DNA of 64,000 nucleotides from Sycon ciliatum (GCF_964019385.1 NC_088649.1:18568026-18632025), one strand, 5' to 3'; shown: positions 1 through 11,655, numbered from the stretch's first letter. Notes: a model not told the origin generated them from the sequence alone. Numbers and translations are program-made.

Positions 1-744
1 CCGGTGTAAAGGCCGCTATTTAAGCACTCATAATTTGCCGTAAAACACGTCGGTGCGGCTTTTACTACCAAGGTCAAATGAAGCGTGGAATACAGGAGAG
101 ATGAGGTCTGCACTCCATGGCCATAAACCTGGGTCCGGTGTATACTCCAGTACATGTAGTAGTAATTCAGAGCTTAAAGGAAACGGACATAATTATGGAT
201 ACGAGTTAAGAGTAACTCTCCGTCACTGCAACCAGATACTATAATATACAGTAAGAAAGTGCAAAACTAGGCACAAACTGACAGAGTACTGACATTCGAC
301 ATCCTGACACCTAGCTTCAACACATCTCCGTAGCGCTAACCTACAGCCTTATTATGTCATTTTCCTTTCTACATTAATTATTGGCTCCACATCCGAGTTT
401 CAAATTCAGAGTTTCATACACAACCATGCAATCATTCTACACTTTGCCTGCACGGCACTTTGAGCCTCTTTGCACACTGGGTGCATCCCTCTAGAAGTTA
501 CATTTATGAAGAACTTTGCTCTTCAGTGGTTTGAGGTAAAGACACAAACGGGAAAAGTCTGAAGAAGAAAAATGACTATCATCACCAGGTCTCGAATCAA
601 GGACCTTCGCTTGTAGCCCGCGATGCGCTACAACCACTGAGGTATGGTGTAGCCGTCATCCCAGCAGAGACCGCTCAACATTTTCTTCAGATTTCGAGAC
701 TCAGGTGGGCTTTAAAGAAAAACAAGTTTCAACGAGCTGCTTAC
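1..744. other. no gene recognised
   Basis: I see no convincing coding signal here. Short open frames lack splice-site support. The next exon of the Ig-like gene may lie in this stretch or beyond the left edge, but I could not place it. Confidence 0.4.
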
Positions 745-2252
745 TTGGCACGCAGACTGAGACTTTGAAGCACGACCTCCTCTGGACATTTCCACTAGTG
801 GCTCCCAAGCAGTATTCGGGTTCGTTGTTAGCGAGGCTGACGTTTTTAAAGACGAAATGGAGGTCTTCGCCGCCCTCGGCCGCTCTGGAGCGGAGGCGGT
901 AATGGAACTGGGGCGACGTGAACCGGGGCGTTTTGGGATAGGACACGGTCAAGTCATGGCCGGCCCCACGGATTACGCACACGTAGACGACGTCTTGTCC
1001 GATGAAGGTGCAGTTTGGCGTGATGGGATACCTCGCACAGGACACCGTAAACTCGGCTGAGAAGGGGAAAAACACCACACGTGCATGCACACACAAATGC
1101 ACGCACACGCATCCAGCATTCATACCGGGCAAAAATTAACACAATACAGTTGAACATCGATTATCCGACCACCTCTGGGCAGACAACTGTCAGGCGGTGT
1201 TCAGATAAGGCAAATGTTCCGGATAAGAAAAAACTGTCACTCACACACTTTCAGTGGTTATTACTAGCCGCACGACCTTTTTACTTTTTACTTTTCAAAA
1301 TTTTCGTATTTGTTGAATGGCTCACTACATGCACAGTGCGTACTCAACGGCACGTGCGCCCAAAAAAACTGTTACGGATAATGGAATGGCCGGATAGTCG
1401 ATGTGCGGATAATCGATGTCCAACTGTAGATTAAAATGCAATACAACATACGTTATACAGAATCGATACACATACTGTCCGATTGAGCATTTAGAATGAG
1501 TGACGGAACCGTTACCTCTGGTACACGTAAACTAGTCACTTTTGGGAAATCGTTATATATATGCGCCTCGTTAGAATAATGGCTTTCACAGTACACAGGG
1601 GAAGAAATCAGGAAATGCATGTGTAAATTTTCAAACGCAAAGCAAAAAAACTTCAAAATCAAAACTTCATACAAAAAAATAAATTATTAGCAACAAAATC
1701 AATCACTGAACTCAATTTAAAGGAGAAAACCAGACCAAAAAAGCATGCACACCGGTAGTATCCGCCAATCACGTTTTGTGTGTGTGTTTTAACCCTTTCA
1801 GCACGCATCACGTATATGTACGTGATGGTACATGTAACTGGCCCACGGATCACGTATATATACGTGATGCACGTATATATACGTGATGCGTACAGTGAAA
1901 ATGAACGTACTAATGCTGATATGGAGACCACCTCGACAGGCCTTCCAGCCTGCCGCTAGGGTTTACCAGGTGTTAGCGGCCGTCGTGAGTTCCCTTCGGG
2001 AACGGACACGATAATTTACTTTTTTTTTTTTTTTTTTTGTGGACAGAACTGCGCTTCGCCCTTTGTGGACAAAATTACAAATTAAATGCCAGTGACCCTA
2101 TGAGTGCATTCTACAGGTTAGTACGTACCTGCAGCCTGTGATGTTGCCATAGCGACCAGGGTCAATACGACCAGCCCTAAGCTGGCGCCACGGGTCCACG
2201 GGTCCACGCGTACAGCCTGCGAGATGGGAGCAACACAAGCAGAAACCATCAT
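745..2252 (-). CDS. Ig-like domain secreted/membrane protein, 5' part (2 exons)
   Basis: Two exons are visible on the minus strand. Exon 1 (2252 down to 2129) begins Met-Met-Val-Ser-Ala-Cys and contains a hydrophobic stretch, LGLVVLTLVAMATSQA, like a signal peptide; it ends in a strong donor (CAG|GTACGT) in phase 1. A start further upstream at 2342 is also open. Exon 2 (1056 down to 745) has a phase-1 acceptor after CTTCTCAG and a phase-1 donor (CCAA|GTAAGCA), so it is a symmetric 312-bp exon as is usual for Ig domains. It holds two cysteines placed as in an Ig fold (VVYVCVI and PEYCLGAT), two N-glycosylation sequons (NCT, NVS) and the segment FVFKNVSLANN, typical of the strands before the second cysteine. 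The joined frame puts the Ig domain straight after the signal peptide. The gene continues leftward. Role inferred: cell-surface or secreted recognition protein. The family is uncertain, and the splice calls are by eye. Confidence 0.5.
1147..1426. mobile_element. pogo/Tigger-like MITE in the Ig-like gene intron
   Basis: Terminal inverted repeats of about 24 bp (left CAGTTGAACATCGATTATCC; right end the same in reverse with one change) are each bordered by TA, the target duplication of the Tc1/mariner/pogo superfamily. The 280-bp body has no transposase, so it is a non-autonomous copy. It lies in the intron between the signal-peptide and Ig exons. Confidence 0.75.
1803..1888. repeat. cluster of ATCACGTATATATACGTGAT palindromes
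   Basis: Three copies of a roughly 20-bp perfect or near-perfect palindrome centred on TATATA occur within 85 bp, the last two sharing GATGC between them. The function is unknown; they could form hairpins or be remnants of a foldback element. Confidence 0.6.
1935..2037 (+). repeat. short interspersed repeat ending in a T tract
   Basis: The segment containing GTTAGCGGCCGTCGTGAGTT and ending AATTTACTTTTTT is found again, slightly diverged, at 37980-38050. There it sits just before the last-exon acceptor of the gene at 33794-38273. I read it as a dispersed SINE-like repeat; no Pol III boxes are obvious. Confidence 0.5.
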
Positions 2253-2419
2253 GGGACAGTCAAGGAAACCTGCATGCCTAAACCTGCCTAAACCGACCGC
2301 TCGGGGGACGTTACAATGTGCTCCCCGGGTACCACATTGCATGCAAGCTTATCCATCTAGGATCATTTGACTGGAAAAGACATCCCTTGATCCTGGCTAT
2401 AATGGTCCTCTTCGACATC

Positions 2420-2466
2420 TGGTCGCCTGATCAGAGTGGTCGCCTGATCAGAGTGGTCGCCTGGAC
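2420..2466. repeat. 17-bp tandem repeat, about 2.7 copies
   Basis: The unit TGGTCGCCTGATCAGAG occurs twice in full and once in part, directly head to tail. It lies upstream of exon 1 of the Ig-like gene. Confidence 0.7.
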
Positions 2467-2469
2467 AGG

Positions 2470-4299
2470 TTTTTACTGCACTACTACAGTAGCACATAAT
2501 TCTTGAGTCGGCCAGACGAGATTACACGTTCCTTGCAGACATCAGCACAACTTGACTTAAAAATCTCAGATTTTGAGTTTTTTGCACTCCATACATAATT
2601 TCATTTTCATTATTTTATTTGTTTGGTGAGACTCCCATGATAACTTACAGTCCATTCATCGGAAACTGGCCCGCTGGCTTTTGAAAGTCGGATTTGGGCC
2701 GAATTGAGGATCAAAAACCCACTTTAAATCTCAAAAATATTGGTTTTGGATCTGCTTTTCCATACATTTTGCCATGGCATACCTGTCCTAATTTTGTAAA
2801 ACCTGACTGAATTTCTATTTCCCTGTTCTTGGACTTTTCTGGCCTCCAATGCAGCAAGGAGTAAATTGCACGGGTCACACAATGCAGGATGTACTGTTGT
2901 TTTCACGATAGTTGTAAAAAGTTAGGGTGCCAGTTTCCAATGAATGGACTGTAGGTATCCATTTACCTCTGGAGAATCCGTAAACAAACAAACAACAAAC
3001 AACCAGTTCACCAGACCACCAGCAACACGCCACAACAGCAAGTAGGTCATCTCGACATATTTGGGTTCTCCTGTATACTAAATATGGCAACCGCTTGAAC
3101 ACCATTTTGAAACCTGGTCGTGGGAATAGGGAAAATTCAAATTTCAAATTCATAAAGACTAGTAGATATTTGGGGAAACAATCGACGTATAAACACACTA
3201 TAACAAGAACTTTAACCAAACTTGTGAACGATCTTAACCCAACTGACGAAGCCCTCTACTCACTTCGCGCTCAGAGTATAGCACATGCACACACAAGTGG
3301 TAGATCTTACCATTTTTTGTCAGGTGTGGGGTGAGGTGAACACGATTTAGTCACTAATGTAGACCGCTGACAGTCGACTCCCTAGATTTCTATCCGAGGG
3401 AGATGATCCCCCTCCTCTTCTTCCGTGGTTGCTCTCACCCTCTCCTCAGCTCAATTGGCTGTCTTGACATGCCACGCGGTGCAGAAATAAATAATACAGA
3501 GATGAGTGAAGAGGGTAAACACATGGATCAAAGTTAAAGTGAACTACCCGGATAACCGCCGTACCTTCTCCTAAACAACTCTGCTTGGAAACACAGCCTA
3601 GAATGAAAGCTTTCTTCGGAGGACATTGCAGTTAAAGCGGGGCTGATTTCGAGCTCGTACTGGGTCGGGCAACTCACTCGGCCGATGGGTGAGCTCTCTC
3701 CGGTATCAAGGCGCATTGCGGCTGGAGCAGCCTCGGGCTGGTCGCGTACGCGACACCCAGCCGGGCACCCTACCATTATATGTGGGCCTACCGTAGACGA
3801 CGCGCCCGCTTTGGGTCGCGGAAGCGGCGCGGGCAGGTGACGCTGAGGTGAGGCGCGCCCTATATAGCCACTGGATGACCTCAAAAGGCTCAGTTGGCCG
3901 ACAAGTCAGCCCTTTGTACAGACGTGCGTACTCGTCTCTGTAGGACAAGAGGACGCGCCTGTGAGTGGGAGTCTTGTGTGGCCTCACCCTGGGTACAAAT
4001 CCACTTGTAGGTGACTTTTTCGTGCACACCTCCGTCGAAACCAAGTGCGTCTGGCCAGAAACGGCAAATGCCAGTACGGTAGACTGCAAATTCTTTCAAA
4101 ACAGTTTCCGGAAAATGAAATTCCATGGTACGGTACGAAACCCTAATTCAGCCAATCAGCAATTCCCTCAATCAGCAGTCGCTTCATGCGCATGCGCCAC
4201 GATATTAGCCAATAATACTCCTTCTGCATCTTTGTACGGTGTTGAGAACTTTTTGAACCACCATTATCTATTTATTTTTTATTTTTTTATTATTATCAA
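2470..4299. other. no gene recognised
   Basis: Several short open frames occur on both strands, up to 127 codons near 3706-4089, but none has recognisable domains or supporting splice pairs. The stretch is AT-rich to about 3540 and more GC-rich after that. An A/T-rich tract at 4258-4310 precedes the reverse transcriptase fragment. Confidence 0.4.
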
Positions 4300-5800
4300 G
4301 TTTTTAACAACTGCCACTGTCCGGCGTCATCTGAAGAAGCTTCCGACGTGCAAGGCATCTGGTCCCGACGGCATCCCCAACCGGGTCCTCAAGGCCCTGG
4401 CGCCATCCATAGCATTCCCTTTGTGCCATATTTTCAACATGTCATTTACCACGGGCATATTCCCTTCCGCATGGAAAACAGCGAAAGTCATACCTGTACA
4501 CATGAAAGGTTCCCGCCACGAACCTGCAAACTACCGCCCTATCTCTCTTCTTCCCTGCGTGTCCAAAGTATGTGAACGCATCTTTTATGATCACTTATAC
4601 AGACATGTTTCGCCGTTTCTGAGTCCCGCACAATCTGGGTTTTGTAAAGGCGACTCCACCTCCCTTCAACTGACCCGCATCGTGCAGCAGGTGTGCCAGC
4701 ATAGGGATAACAGAGCGCTTGCTGGTATTTGCTTCTTTGACTTGGCCAAGGCGTTTGATACCGTCTGGCATCGAGGACTTTTGGCCAAGCTCGAGCATGC
4801 ATTCAGGGTACGTAAACAACCACTCTCCTGGCTGAAATCTTATCTCTCTGGGCGTTATCAGTACGTAACTGTGCTTGGCACATCCTCGGCTGCAGCGCCA
4901 GTATTGTCAGGCGTTCCTCAAGGATCAATTCTTGGTCCCCTACTATTTATAATTTACGTAAACGATTTACCTGCAGTCTTCCCTGGAACGTCTCTGTTTG
5001 CTGACGACACGACCCTTCTCACCTCATCAGCTTCCCTCACTGGCCTGAAAAACAACTTGCGTGCTGCCATTCAGGAAGTTCTTTCCTGGATGTCGTCCTG
5101 GAGATTGTCCCCAAATCTATCAAAAACAAAGATCATGCTCTTCCCGCCCCAGCCAGAGTTCACAACCCTCATCCATGCCAACTTTCCAAATCAAATTGAC
5201 ATAGTGTCTTCTCACAAACACCTTGGCATTGTGATTGACTCTGCACTCTCTTGGGTACCCCACATCGAGTATATCTGTAAAAAATCAAGTAAATCCTTAG
5301 GAATTCTCTCCCCCCACTGCTCCTACCTCCCACTTTCTTGCAAGCTTCATTTTTATTTAGCCTACCTTCGCCCAATATTTGATTATGCCGATACGTCTTG
5401 TGTTGGATTATCCTCTTCCGCTGCTGCAAAGCTTGAAATACACCACAAGAAATTCCTTAAAATTCTCCTCCGTCAACCCCGCATGCTCTCATCATCCGCC
5501 CTTCATAAAATCGCTCACACAACCCCGTTATCACATGGACGCAGTGCACACCTAGCTTCTCTTGTTCATTCTATTAAGCTTGAGTTGTGCCCACCTCATC
5601 TCATGTGTTTTAATTGGTTCTCTTCTCTAAGAACTAGAAACTCGCTCTTACTCCCTCAGTGTAACTCATCCACTCTTTTGCGCTCCCCTCTCTTTATTGC
5701 TTATTCCGTTTGGCTCACTCTACCCAGAGAAGTTAAGGATCTGACCTCACTCCGCCTGTTTAAGATCCGTGCCGCCCCTTATTTACTACGACATAAATAG
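4300..5800 (+). pseudogene. 5'-truncated non-LTR retrotransposon ORF2 (reverse transcriptase)
   Basis: An open frame of about 500 codons begins abruptly inside the reverse transcriptase after an AT-rich tract. Visible motifs in order are KASGPDGIPN, NYRPISLLP, FFDLAKAFDTVWH, GVPQGSILGP and the catalytic FADD (SLFADDTT), followed by the thumb and the C-terminal segment ending LLRHK. The N-terminal apurinic-type endonuclease and ORF1 are missing, as expected for a 5'-truncated LINE insertion. The long frame recorded from 3965 contains non-element sequence before 4300. The motifs fit the CR1/Jockey supergroup; I did not resolve the clade. The RT part has no internal stop. Confidence 0.85.
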
Positions 5801-5959
5801 CTCATTATCCACATGTCCTTTGCGTCTCTGTGTTTTTCAATGTTTTTACTTGACATTATCTTTCTTTACTGAGTTGTTGTTGCTGTTCATTTTGCTACTC
5901 CTTCTTTTTCCCTCCCCAATCCTCTTCCGAGTGTCCTCTTCAAGTTCCGGCAACACCGA
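5801..5959 (+). repeat. possible 3' UTR of the truncated LINE
   Basis: A T-rich stretch lies between the LINE stop codon and the first recognisable BEL/Pao reverse transcriptase residues. No clear tail or target duplication can be seen. Confidence 0.3.
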
Positions 5960-7654
5960 ATTGGTTTCGGCGGAGACATCCAACAGATGTTACATCAGGT
6001 ACTCATCAGGAAAGAGGATCTGCCAGCACAGAGATTCCTGTGGCGAGGGCGTCACCGTGACCGAGACCCAGATGTCATGCAAATGACAGCAATGACATTT
6101 TGGTGCCACATGCTCGCCGGCAGCCGCTCAGTATGTGATGCGAAAGAACGCCTCGGAGTTCACCGATCGGTGGCCTGACGCCGTACGGGCCATCTGTGAG
6201 AATCACTATGTCGATGACTACTATGACTCTACCGATGATGAAGAACAAGCCAGAAACCGAGTGGACCAGGTGTCGGCCATCCACGATGCTGGTGGGTTCC
6301 TCATTCGCCACTGGGTCAGCAACTCCAGAGAGCTGCTGCAGCACATTCCAGCAGAGCGCCGAGCAGTTGACGCACCGACATTCAACAGCGGCACGGAGCT
6401 GCCCATGGAGCGAGCGCTTGGTCTGAAGTGGGACCCAGAGACTGATCAATTTAACTTCCGCCTCAGTCAACGCCTCGTTGACCAAGAAGCTAAGTCACCC
6501 CGGCCAACAAAGCGACAGGCACTCCGCATGATCATGTCAGTGTTCGACCCGATGGGGTTTCTATCCTGTCATACCCTAGCAGCACGAGTCCTTCTGCAAG
6601 ATGTTTGGCGCACTGGAGTTGGGTGGGACCAACCCCTACCGGACAGTCTGCTGGAAAAGTGGCGTCAGTGGTGGGAGGTCTCCGCGAGCTAAGTCACATC
6701 GTTGTACCCCGCTGCTACTGCCTGAGAATGTCAACGAGGAAGTCATGTCAGCTTCATGTCTTTGGCGACGCCAGCGAGGACGGCTTTGCAGCCGTCGAAT
6801 ACTTTCGAACAACTCTTGAAGACAGGACCTCTCAAGTCTCTTTCGTCCTGGGCAAGAGTCGTGTCGCCCCGTTACGGCCGATTTCCATCCCAAGGCTCGA
6901 GCTACAGGCGGCACTCATGGCTGCAAGAATAGCACGGACGGTTCTGGAAGGGCACGACCTACTCATCGACAGCACAACGCTATGGACAGATTCAATAACA
7001 GTCCTTCGGTGGATTCAGGCAGATGCCAGGAAGTTCAAGCCGTTCGTCGCCCACAGAGTCGGTGAGATCGATGAACTATCTGCAGTGTCACAGTGGAGGT
7101 GGGTGCCAACAACCCTCAATCCAGCTGATGCCGCAACGAGAGTACTGCCAGATGTCCAAGGCAGACAACTTCATTGGCTTCAGGGTCCGAAGTTCTTGCA
7201 AGCTCCAGAGGCTGATTGGCCAGAGGAGACCACACATGCGAAGGCTACTGACGTCGATGCTGATCGCCAGGAGATGAAGGCAGAGTTCACTGGAATGCAC
7301 ACCGTGCCAGAGCCGTTGGTCTTACCAGACGCCAACAGTTATTCATCGTGGATGAAGCTGGTGAGAGTCAAGGCATAGATGGCTCGATACGTCAAGAACC
7401 TGCGGGCCAAGGCAGCCGGAAAGCCAGCCACTGTTGGGGAGCTCCTTCCGACAGAGTTCCAAAGGGCTCAAGAGCTGTGGTGGCTCAGGACTCAAAGAGA
7501 CAGCTTTGCAGGTGACGTTGCAGAACTGAAGAAAACTGGGTCTGTGACGAAAGCGAGTCGTCTGTACACTCTGTCCCCAACCATCGATGGAGTTGGTGTG
7601 ATCCGCATGAGTGGACGGGTCAGGACCGCACCGAGTGGGAGGGAGCGCCATTGA
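5960..7654 (+). pseudogene. BEL/Pao LTR retroelement pol, RT and RNase H part, broken
   Basis: The sequence starts inside the reverse transcriptase palm (segment around QQMLHQV, PAQRFLWRG), changes frame near 6110-6130, and continues with the catalytic box HYVDDYYDS at about 6207-6233. A second frame change lies near 6690 before the RNase H region (LHVFGDAS, then IPRLELQAA, then LWTDSITVLRWI). An in-frame TAG occurs at 7376-7378, and another frame change near 7645 separates this part from the integrase. Gag, protease and the 5' LTR are absent. The order RT-RNase H-integrase and the YVDD box fit the BEL/Pao group. With several breaks it is a dead copy. Confidence 0.85.
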
Positions 7655-8807
7655 TCTGGATCCGGTTATCCTGCCACCAGATCACGCGTACACTCGACTC
7701 ATGCTCCAACACCTCCACGATATCTGTGGTCACCAAGGACAGGCTCAGGTAGCCAGCGAGATCCGCCGACAGTACTGGATACCGGGACTACGTACTGCAG
7801 TGCGGCGCACATGGTCCGTTTGCCAACGCTGTAAGAATGATCGCTCCAAGCCGATACCTCCGCAGATGGGCAACTTGCCCGAGGGGAGAACAGCTGCTTT
7901 CGTCCGCCCGTTTACGCACTGTGGTTTGGATTACTTCGGGCCTCTGGAAGTGACAGTTGGCAGGAGACGTGAGAAGCGGTATGGTGCTATCTTTACATGT
8001 CTCACCACGCGAGCAGTTCATCTTGAGATCGCTCATAACCTAACGACCGACAGCGCTATCATGGCGATCCGAAGAATGGCCAGTCGACGAGGCTACCCGG
8101 GAGTCCTGTACTCTGACAATGGCACCAATTTCCATGGCGCCGAGAGAGAGATGCGTGAGGCCTTGCAAGACCTTGACCGGGAGAAGATTACGGGATTCCT
8201 GACGCCGAAGGGAGTGGAGTGGCGTTTCAACCCGCCAGCAAGTCCGCACATGGGTGGAGCCTGGGAGCGACTCGTTCGCTCTGTGAAAACCGCCCTGAGT
8301 GCAGTGTTACACGAGAGGTCTCCTAAAGAGGAAGTCTTAACGACCCTGTTCGCTGAAGTCGAAGCAACCCTGAACAGCCGCCCGTTAACTCATGTATCAT
8401 GCGACCCAAAGGACGAGGACAGCCTGACCCCGAACCATTTTCTGCTTGGGACACCAGCTCAGACGCACCCACCAGGACTCTTCACGGAAGATGACCTCTG
8501 CCTCAGGAAGCAGTGGCGCATAGCACAGACCCTCGCAGCCCACTTTTGGCGACGCTGGCTAAAAGAATACCTGCCCTGCCTCCAAAGGAGGACGAAATGG
8601 CATGGTGCCGATCCAAGACCTGTGAAGCCTGACGACATTGTTGTGATCGCCGATGGAAGCCTGCCGAGAGGCACTTGGCCGAAGGGACGTGTTACTGCTG
8701 TCTATCCCGGCCCAGACGGACGAGTGCGAGTAGCAGATGTGCAGACGCAGACCGGCACCCTCCGACGACCTGTCAGTAAGATCTGCGTCCTGGATGTCCG
8801 ACGATAG
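7655..8807 (+). pseudogene. BEL/Pao integrase region, open frame
   Basis: The open frame (recorded from 7611, first residues out of family frame) encodes a full-looking integrase. The zinc-binding HHCC region is seen as HLHDICGH followed by CQRCK. The catalytic core has the first Asp in GLDYFGPL, the second in LYSDNGTNF and the Glu in GGAWERLVR. The C-terminal segment ends near VSKICVLDVRR, the small domain usual in BEL/Pao elements. The frame is uninterrupted for about 390 codons, but the upstream pol is broken, so it is unlikely to be expressed as part of a working element. Confidence 0.85.
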
Positions 8808-8838
8808 GGTGACCGATGGATCGTCACCGGGGGGAGGA

Positions 8839-9400
8839 TGTTGGCAAAACTACTGCTGTTCAACCACCTGACACCTCTTTCTACTGTGTGATTATGTTAT
8901 CATTCACGGCCGTTAGTAGTGATTCCCGTTGTATCCATGCTGCTGGTTGCACTTGTGATCATCATAACTGTATTGCGTGAATGCATGATCCTTCTCGTGT
9001 TTCATTGCGGTGCCACTATGGATCTATGGCCCGATGCTTAGATTATAGTGCATTGTAGACTTACTTTTCTTTGTGTAGTTTCAGTCCACACCGCAGACTG
9101 CGTGATCTGCCTGTAGCTGTGCGCAGAATCCTGACGCTGCGCGCGTGGTATTTGTTTCTTTCGCTTCCGGTGCATTCTTACTGTACGGTGTGGATCTACC
9201 CTTGTGCATATATTAGCATGTAGCCCTCTTTAGTCGGGGGCTTTTTTCCTTTGTTCCTTGCTGGCAGAGTGTGCAATTATTAGTTGTGTGAAAAGAGAAT
9301 CTTCCAATACTCAACTTCAGAACTCGTGGATGTTCTAAACTTGTGGGGTACAGTTGAGCCCTGGGCTCGACTTGTACAAGGAACACTAACCTTCTCTTGT
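8839..9400 (+). mobile_element. possible 3' LTR of the BEL/Pao element
   Basis: A purine tract (GGGGGGAGGA, about 8829-8838) is followed by TGTTGGCAAAAC, a typical position and start for a 3' LTR. The right border is a guess; no 5' LTR is present for comparison. Contains no ORF of note. Confidence 0.35.
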
Positions 9401-9759
9401 CTTTATCGCTAAATCACCCCCTTCTTTTAGGCTATGGTGCGCAAGCTCACGTTAACGCCGAGACCATAGGTCGGTGTTCAGGCCCGGCGGAACCGGTCCG
9501 GTTGGTCAGGCCTTGGCAGGACCAACTTTTTGGCTACCAACGTGTGTTTGCTGCTGAGGAGGTCATGTGTACACCATAGTGTACCCTCTACAACACAAAG
9601 TATGAAAGGCTAGGGTGTGGCCGGACCAATCAAAGACTGCTTCCGCCAGTCCTGGTGTTGTGGGCTTGCCTCACCAGCACAGGCTTGCTTTGCAGCCCCT
9701 ACTCTCCCTGCTGTTTTGTTATCGTATACTCTGTTGTCTAATCCCCTTCTGACGGGTAG
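9401..9759. other. no gene recognised
   Basis: Intergenic sequence between the possible LTR and the TIR element at 9760. I see nothing supportable in it. Confidence 0.4.
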
Positions 9760-10161
9760 GGGCGCGTTTGGTTGGTACGAACTAGAACAGGATTCACCAG
9801 AACAGCGCGTTTGGTTGGGACTGCACCTGTGTGTTCTGGGTCGGCCAGAACATGTTCTGCTTGCTCCGGCCTCGAGGCCGGAGCAGACCGAGCAGTTTCA
9901 CTTTTTCACAGTGAAACTTGGCGGGAACATCGATTTTGGTCCCAAATGATCACGTACATACGCTTTTGGGTTGGACTCGTCGTACCGTACACAGTGACCA
10001 TGGTGACCCATACACATTTTGAAGAATGCACCAAGTTTGGCATATTTTTCACAAAAAATATGCTCTGTTTCTGGAGTACCGTTTGGTTGGCATGAGGCTG
10101 CTCCGTACCGTGTGCACCAGCTGTTCGATCCTGTTCTAGATCGTACCAACCAAACGTACCC
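9760..10161. mobile_element. non-autonomous TIR element with internal foldbacks
   Basis: Inverted repeats of about 35 bp (left GGGCGCGTTTGGTTGGTACG; right end GGGTACGTTTGGTTGGTACG in reverse) run inward to AGAACAGGAT. TAG borders both ends as a 3-bp target duplication. Inside is a perfect 24-bp palindrome around CTCCGGCCTCGAGGCCGGAG and a second hairpin TTTCAC...GTGAAAC. No transposase. The superfamily is uncertain; a 3-bp duplication and GGG ends suggest PIF/Harbinger-like. Confidence 0.7.
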
Positions 10162-10254
10162 TAGGTTGTGTACTTAGTAAAAAATAAAAATAAATAAAAA
10201 ATGTATATACCTGTACATATGTAGCGTTGGCACGCTGGTGACTTCACAGATTCA

Positions 10255-10375
10255 AATAAATCAATACCATACCATACCATACAGCGTATAGCGTATATTG
10301 TTTAGCGTATAGCATATTCCCGTACGTTACTGTATCCCCGTATGTCAGCATGTTCCCGTACGATACCAAAGAGAA
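10255..10375 (-). repeat. short tandem motif array (TACGGGGATA-type) with (ACCAT)n
   Basis: A LINE-type tail AAATAAATCAATACCATACC is followed by degenerate copies of a 16-17 bp motif (CCCGTACGTTAGCGTATC type). The same motif recurs at 11560-11625, on the far side of the 10600-11560 coding fragment. Confidence 0.5.
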
Positions 10376-10599
10376 TGATTTTATTTCTTGCGCATGCGTT
10401 TGTAGAATGACGTAATACTTTTTAGTAGAAATCATACATAATCCTTCTTGATGAATGCATGATGAAAAAAGAGAAAAATAATAAGGCACCCATTTTTATA
10501 GTCCAGGGGATGGCCCACGCCTGGTAAAAAGAATAAACAGAGAAAAGAAAAAAGACAGTTCAATTGCACACTGATCACTAAAGAAGAAGATGAGTCCGT

Positions 10600-11655
10600 C
10601 TATGAGGAAAGCCGAGCCTCAACCACCTCCAGACCAATATTGTCTGGGTTGAGATGGATGCGTGCCCTAGGACGTCTTGAACCGCGCAGGCACAGGATAG
10701 AGGCTCTGACGAGAGAGATGCTGATCTTCGACCTCAGCCAAGCCATCACTTGTGAGTAGGGCTGCAACTTCTTCTCTGCCATGAGACTTGCGATCCTCTT
10801 CACCAAAGCATTAGCACTTCGACCTGCTCCACCAGATGTGGCGTAGACGACAGGGATGAAGGAGGCATGTTCCACCTCTCGCACACGTGCTTCGTATAAG
10901 CGGCGCTTCTCCTGCTCGTGTTTGCGGTAGACAGAGGCAATGGACGACGATGAATTAGAGCGAGCATAGGGGTTGAAAACCCTTACATCCAAAAATGAAC
11001 GCTCAAAACGACCGCCGTACACGCCATTTGCCACCACATCCAATCGAGCTTGGTCGCCTCTCACCGCGGTGCGGGGCTGAAGGTGCTCTCCACTAAGGGG
11101 CTCTAGATGTGGCTCGATCTCCACTGCATGAGCGACTTCCACCAAACACTCTGCAAACACATCCCTGATCTCGTTGTGCCGAATGCTGGGAAAGCCACCA
11201 TTGGGGCAAGACAGAGCATGGGTGACTGTGAACTGCTGCCCGCACACACACTTGGTGGGGAGATTGTTGGGCTGCCAGCCATAGCGCAGACAGAGGGCAT
11301 CCCGGAACTCGGCCTTGGAGAGCGCAAAGCCAAACCGTGCCAAAGGGCGGCAGGTTAGCCAGTTGGATGCGCCCTTCTCCGCCGCAAGCTCCATGCACCG
11401 CTGCAGGTCGGGAGAGACGCTGTTGAAGACATCCTTTCGGTGCTGCTCTTCTTGTTGTCTATGAGCCTCCCGGACAGCAGACTTGGCTATGCGAGTTTGC
11501 TCAGAAACACCTTCTAGCGACATGTCTTGTCTCCGGATCTTCATGACCAGGGCCTCTGTGATCTTCCCGTACGATACTATATCCCCGTACGTTAGCGTAT
11601 CCCCGTATATTAGTGTACGGAGTTTTGCCTGTGCATTAAAAAAGCTGCTGCTCAC
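10600..11655 (-). pseudogene. C-terminal cysteine-rich/nuclease-like region of a retroelement protein
   Basis: A 351-codon minus-strand frame whose family-like part begins near 11560; the first ~25 residues (IYGDTLTYGD) are translated minisatellite. Visible are ASNWLTCRPL, RDALCLRYGWQP, a zinc-knuckle-like run with C-x-C and later Cys/His (KCVCGQQFTVTHALSC, then HNEIRD), and a segment ARLDVVANG...FLDVRVFNP that resembles a PD-(D/E)xK nuclease core. Such C-terminal regions follow reverse transcriptase in some invertebrate non-LTR elements; that is from memory of the family, not a search. No RT is present here, so the copy is truncated. The 3' flank (CACCCATTTTTATAGTCCAG, 10489-10508) matches that of the related fragment at 17614. 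Confidence 0.55.

Noticed and set aside
3534-4126. Overlapping minus-strand frames of 78-127 codons as a possible gene
   Set aside because: Three frames overlap, no domains are visible, and no splice pair makes a longer product.
6075-7300. Minus-strand frames opposite the BEL/Pao pol
   Set aside because: They are antisense shadows of the retroelement coding sequence.
8839-9400. Firm 3' LTR call for the BEL/Pao element
   Set aside because: Only a plausible left border (purine tract then TGTTGGC) is visible; without a second LTR the right border cannot be set, so it is listed at low confidence only.
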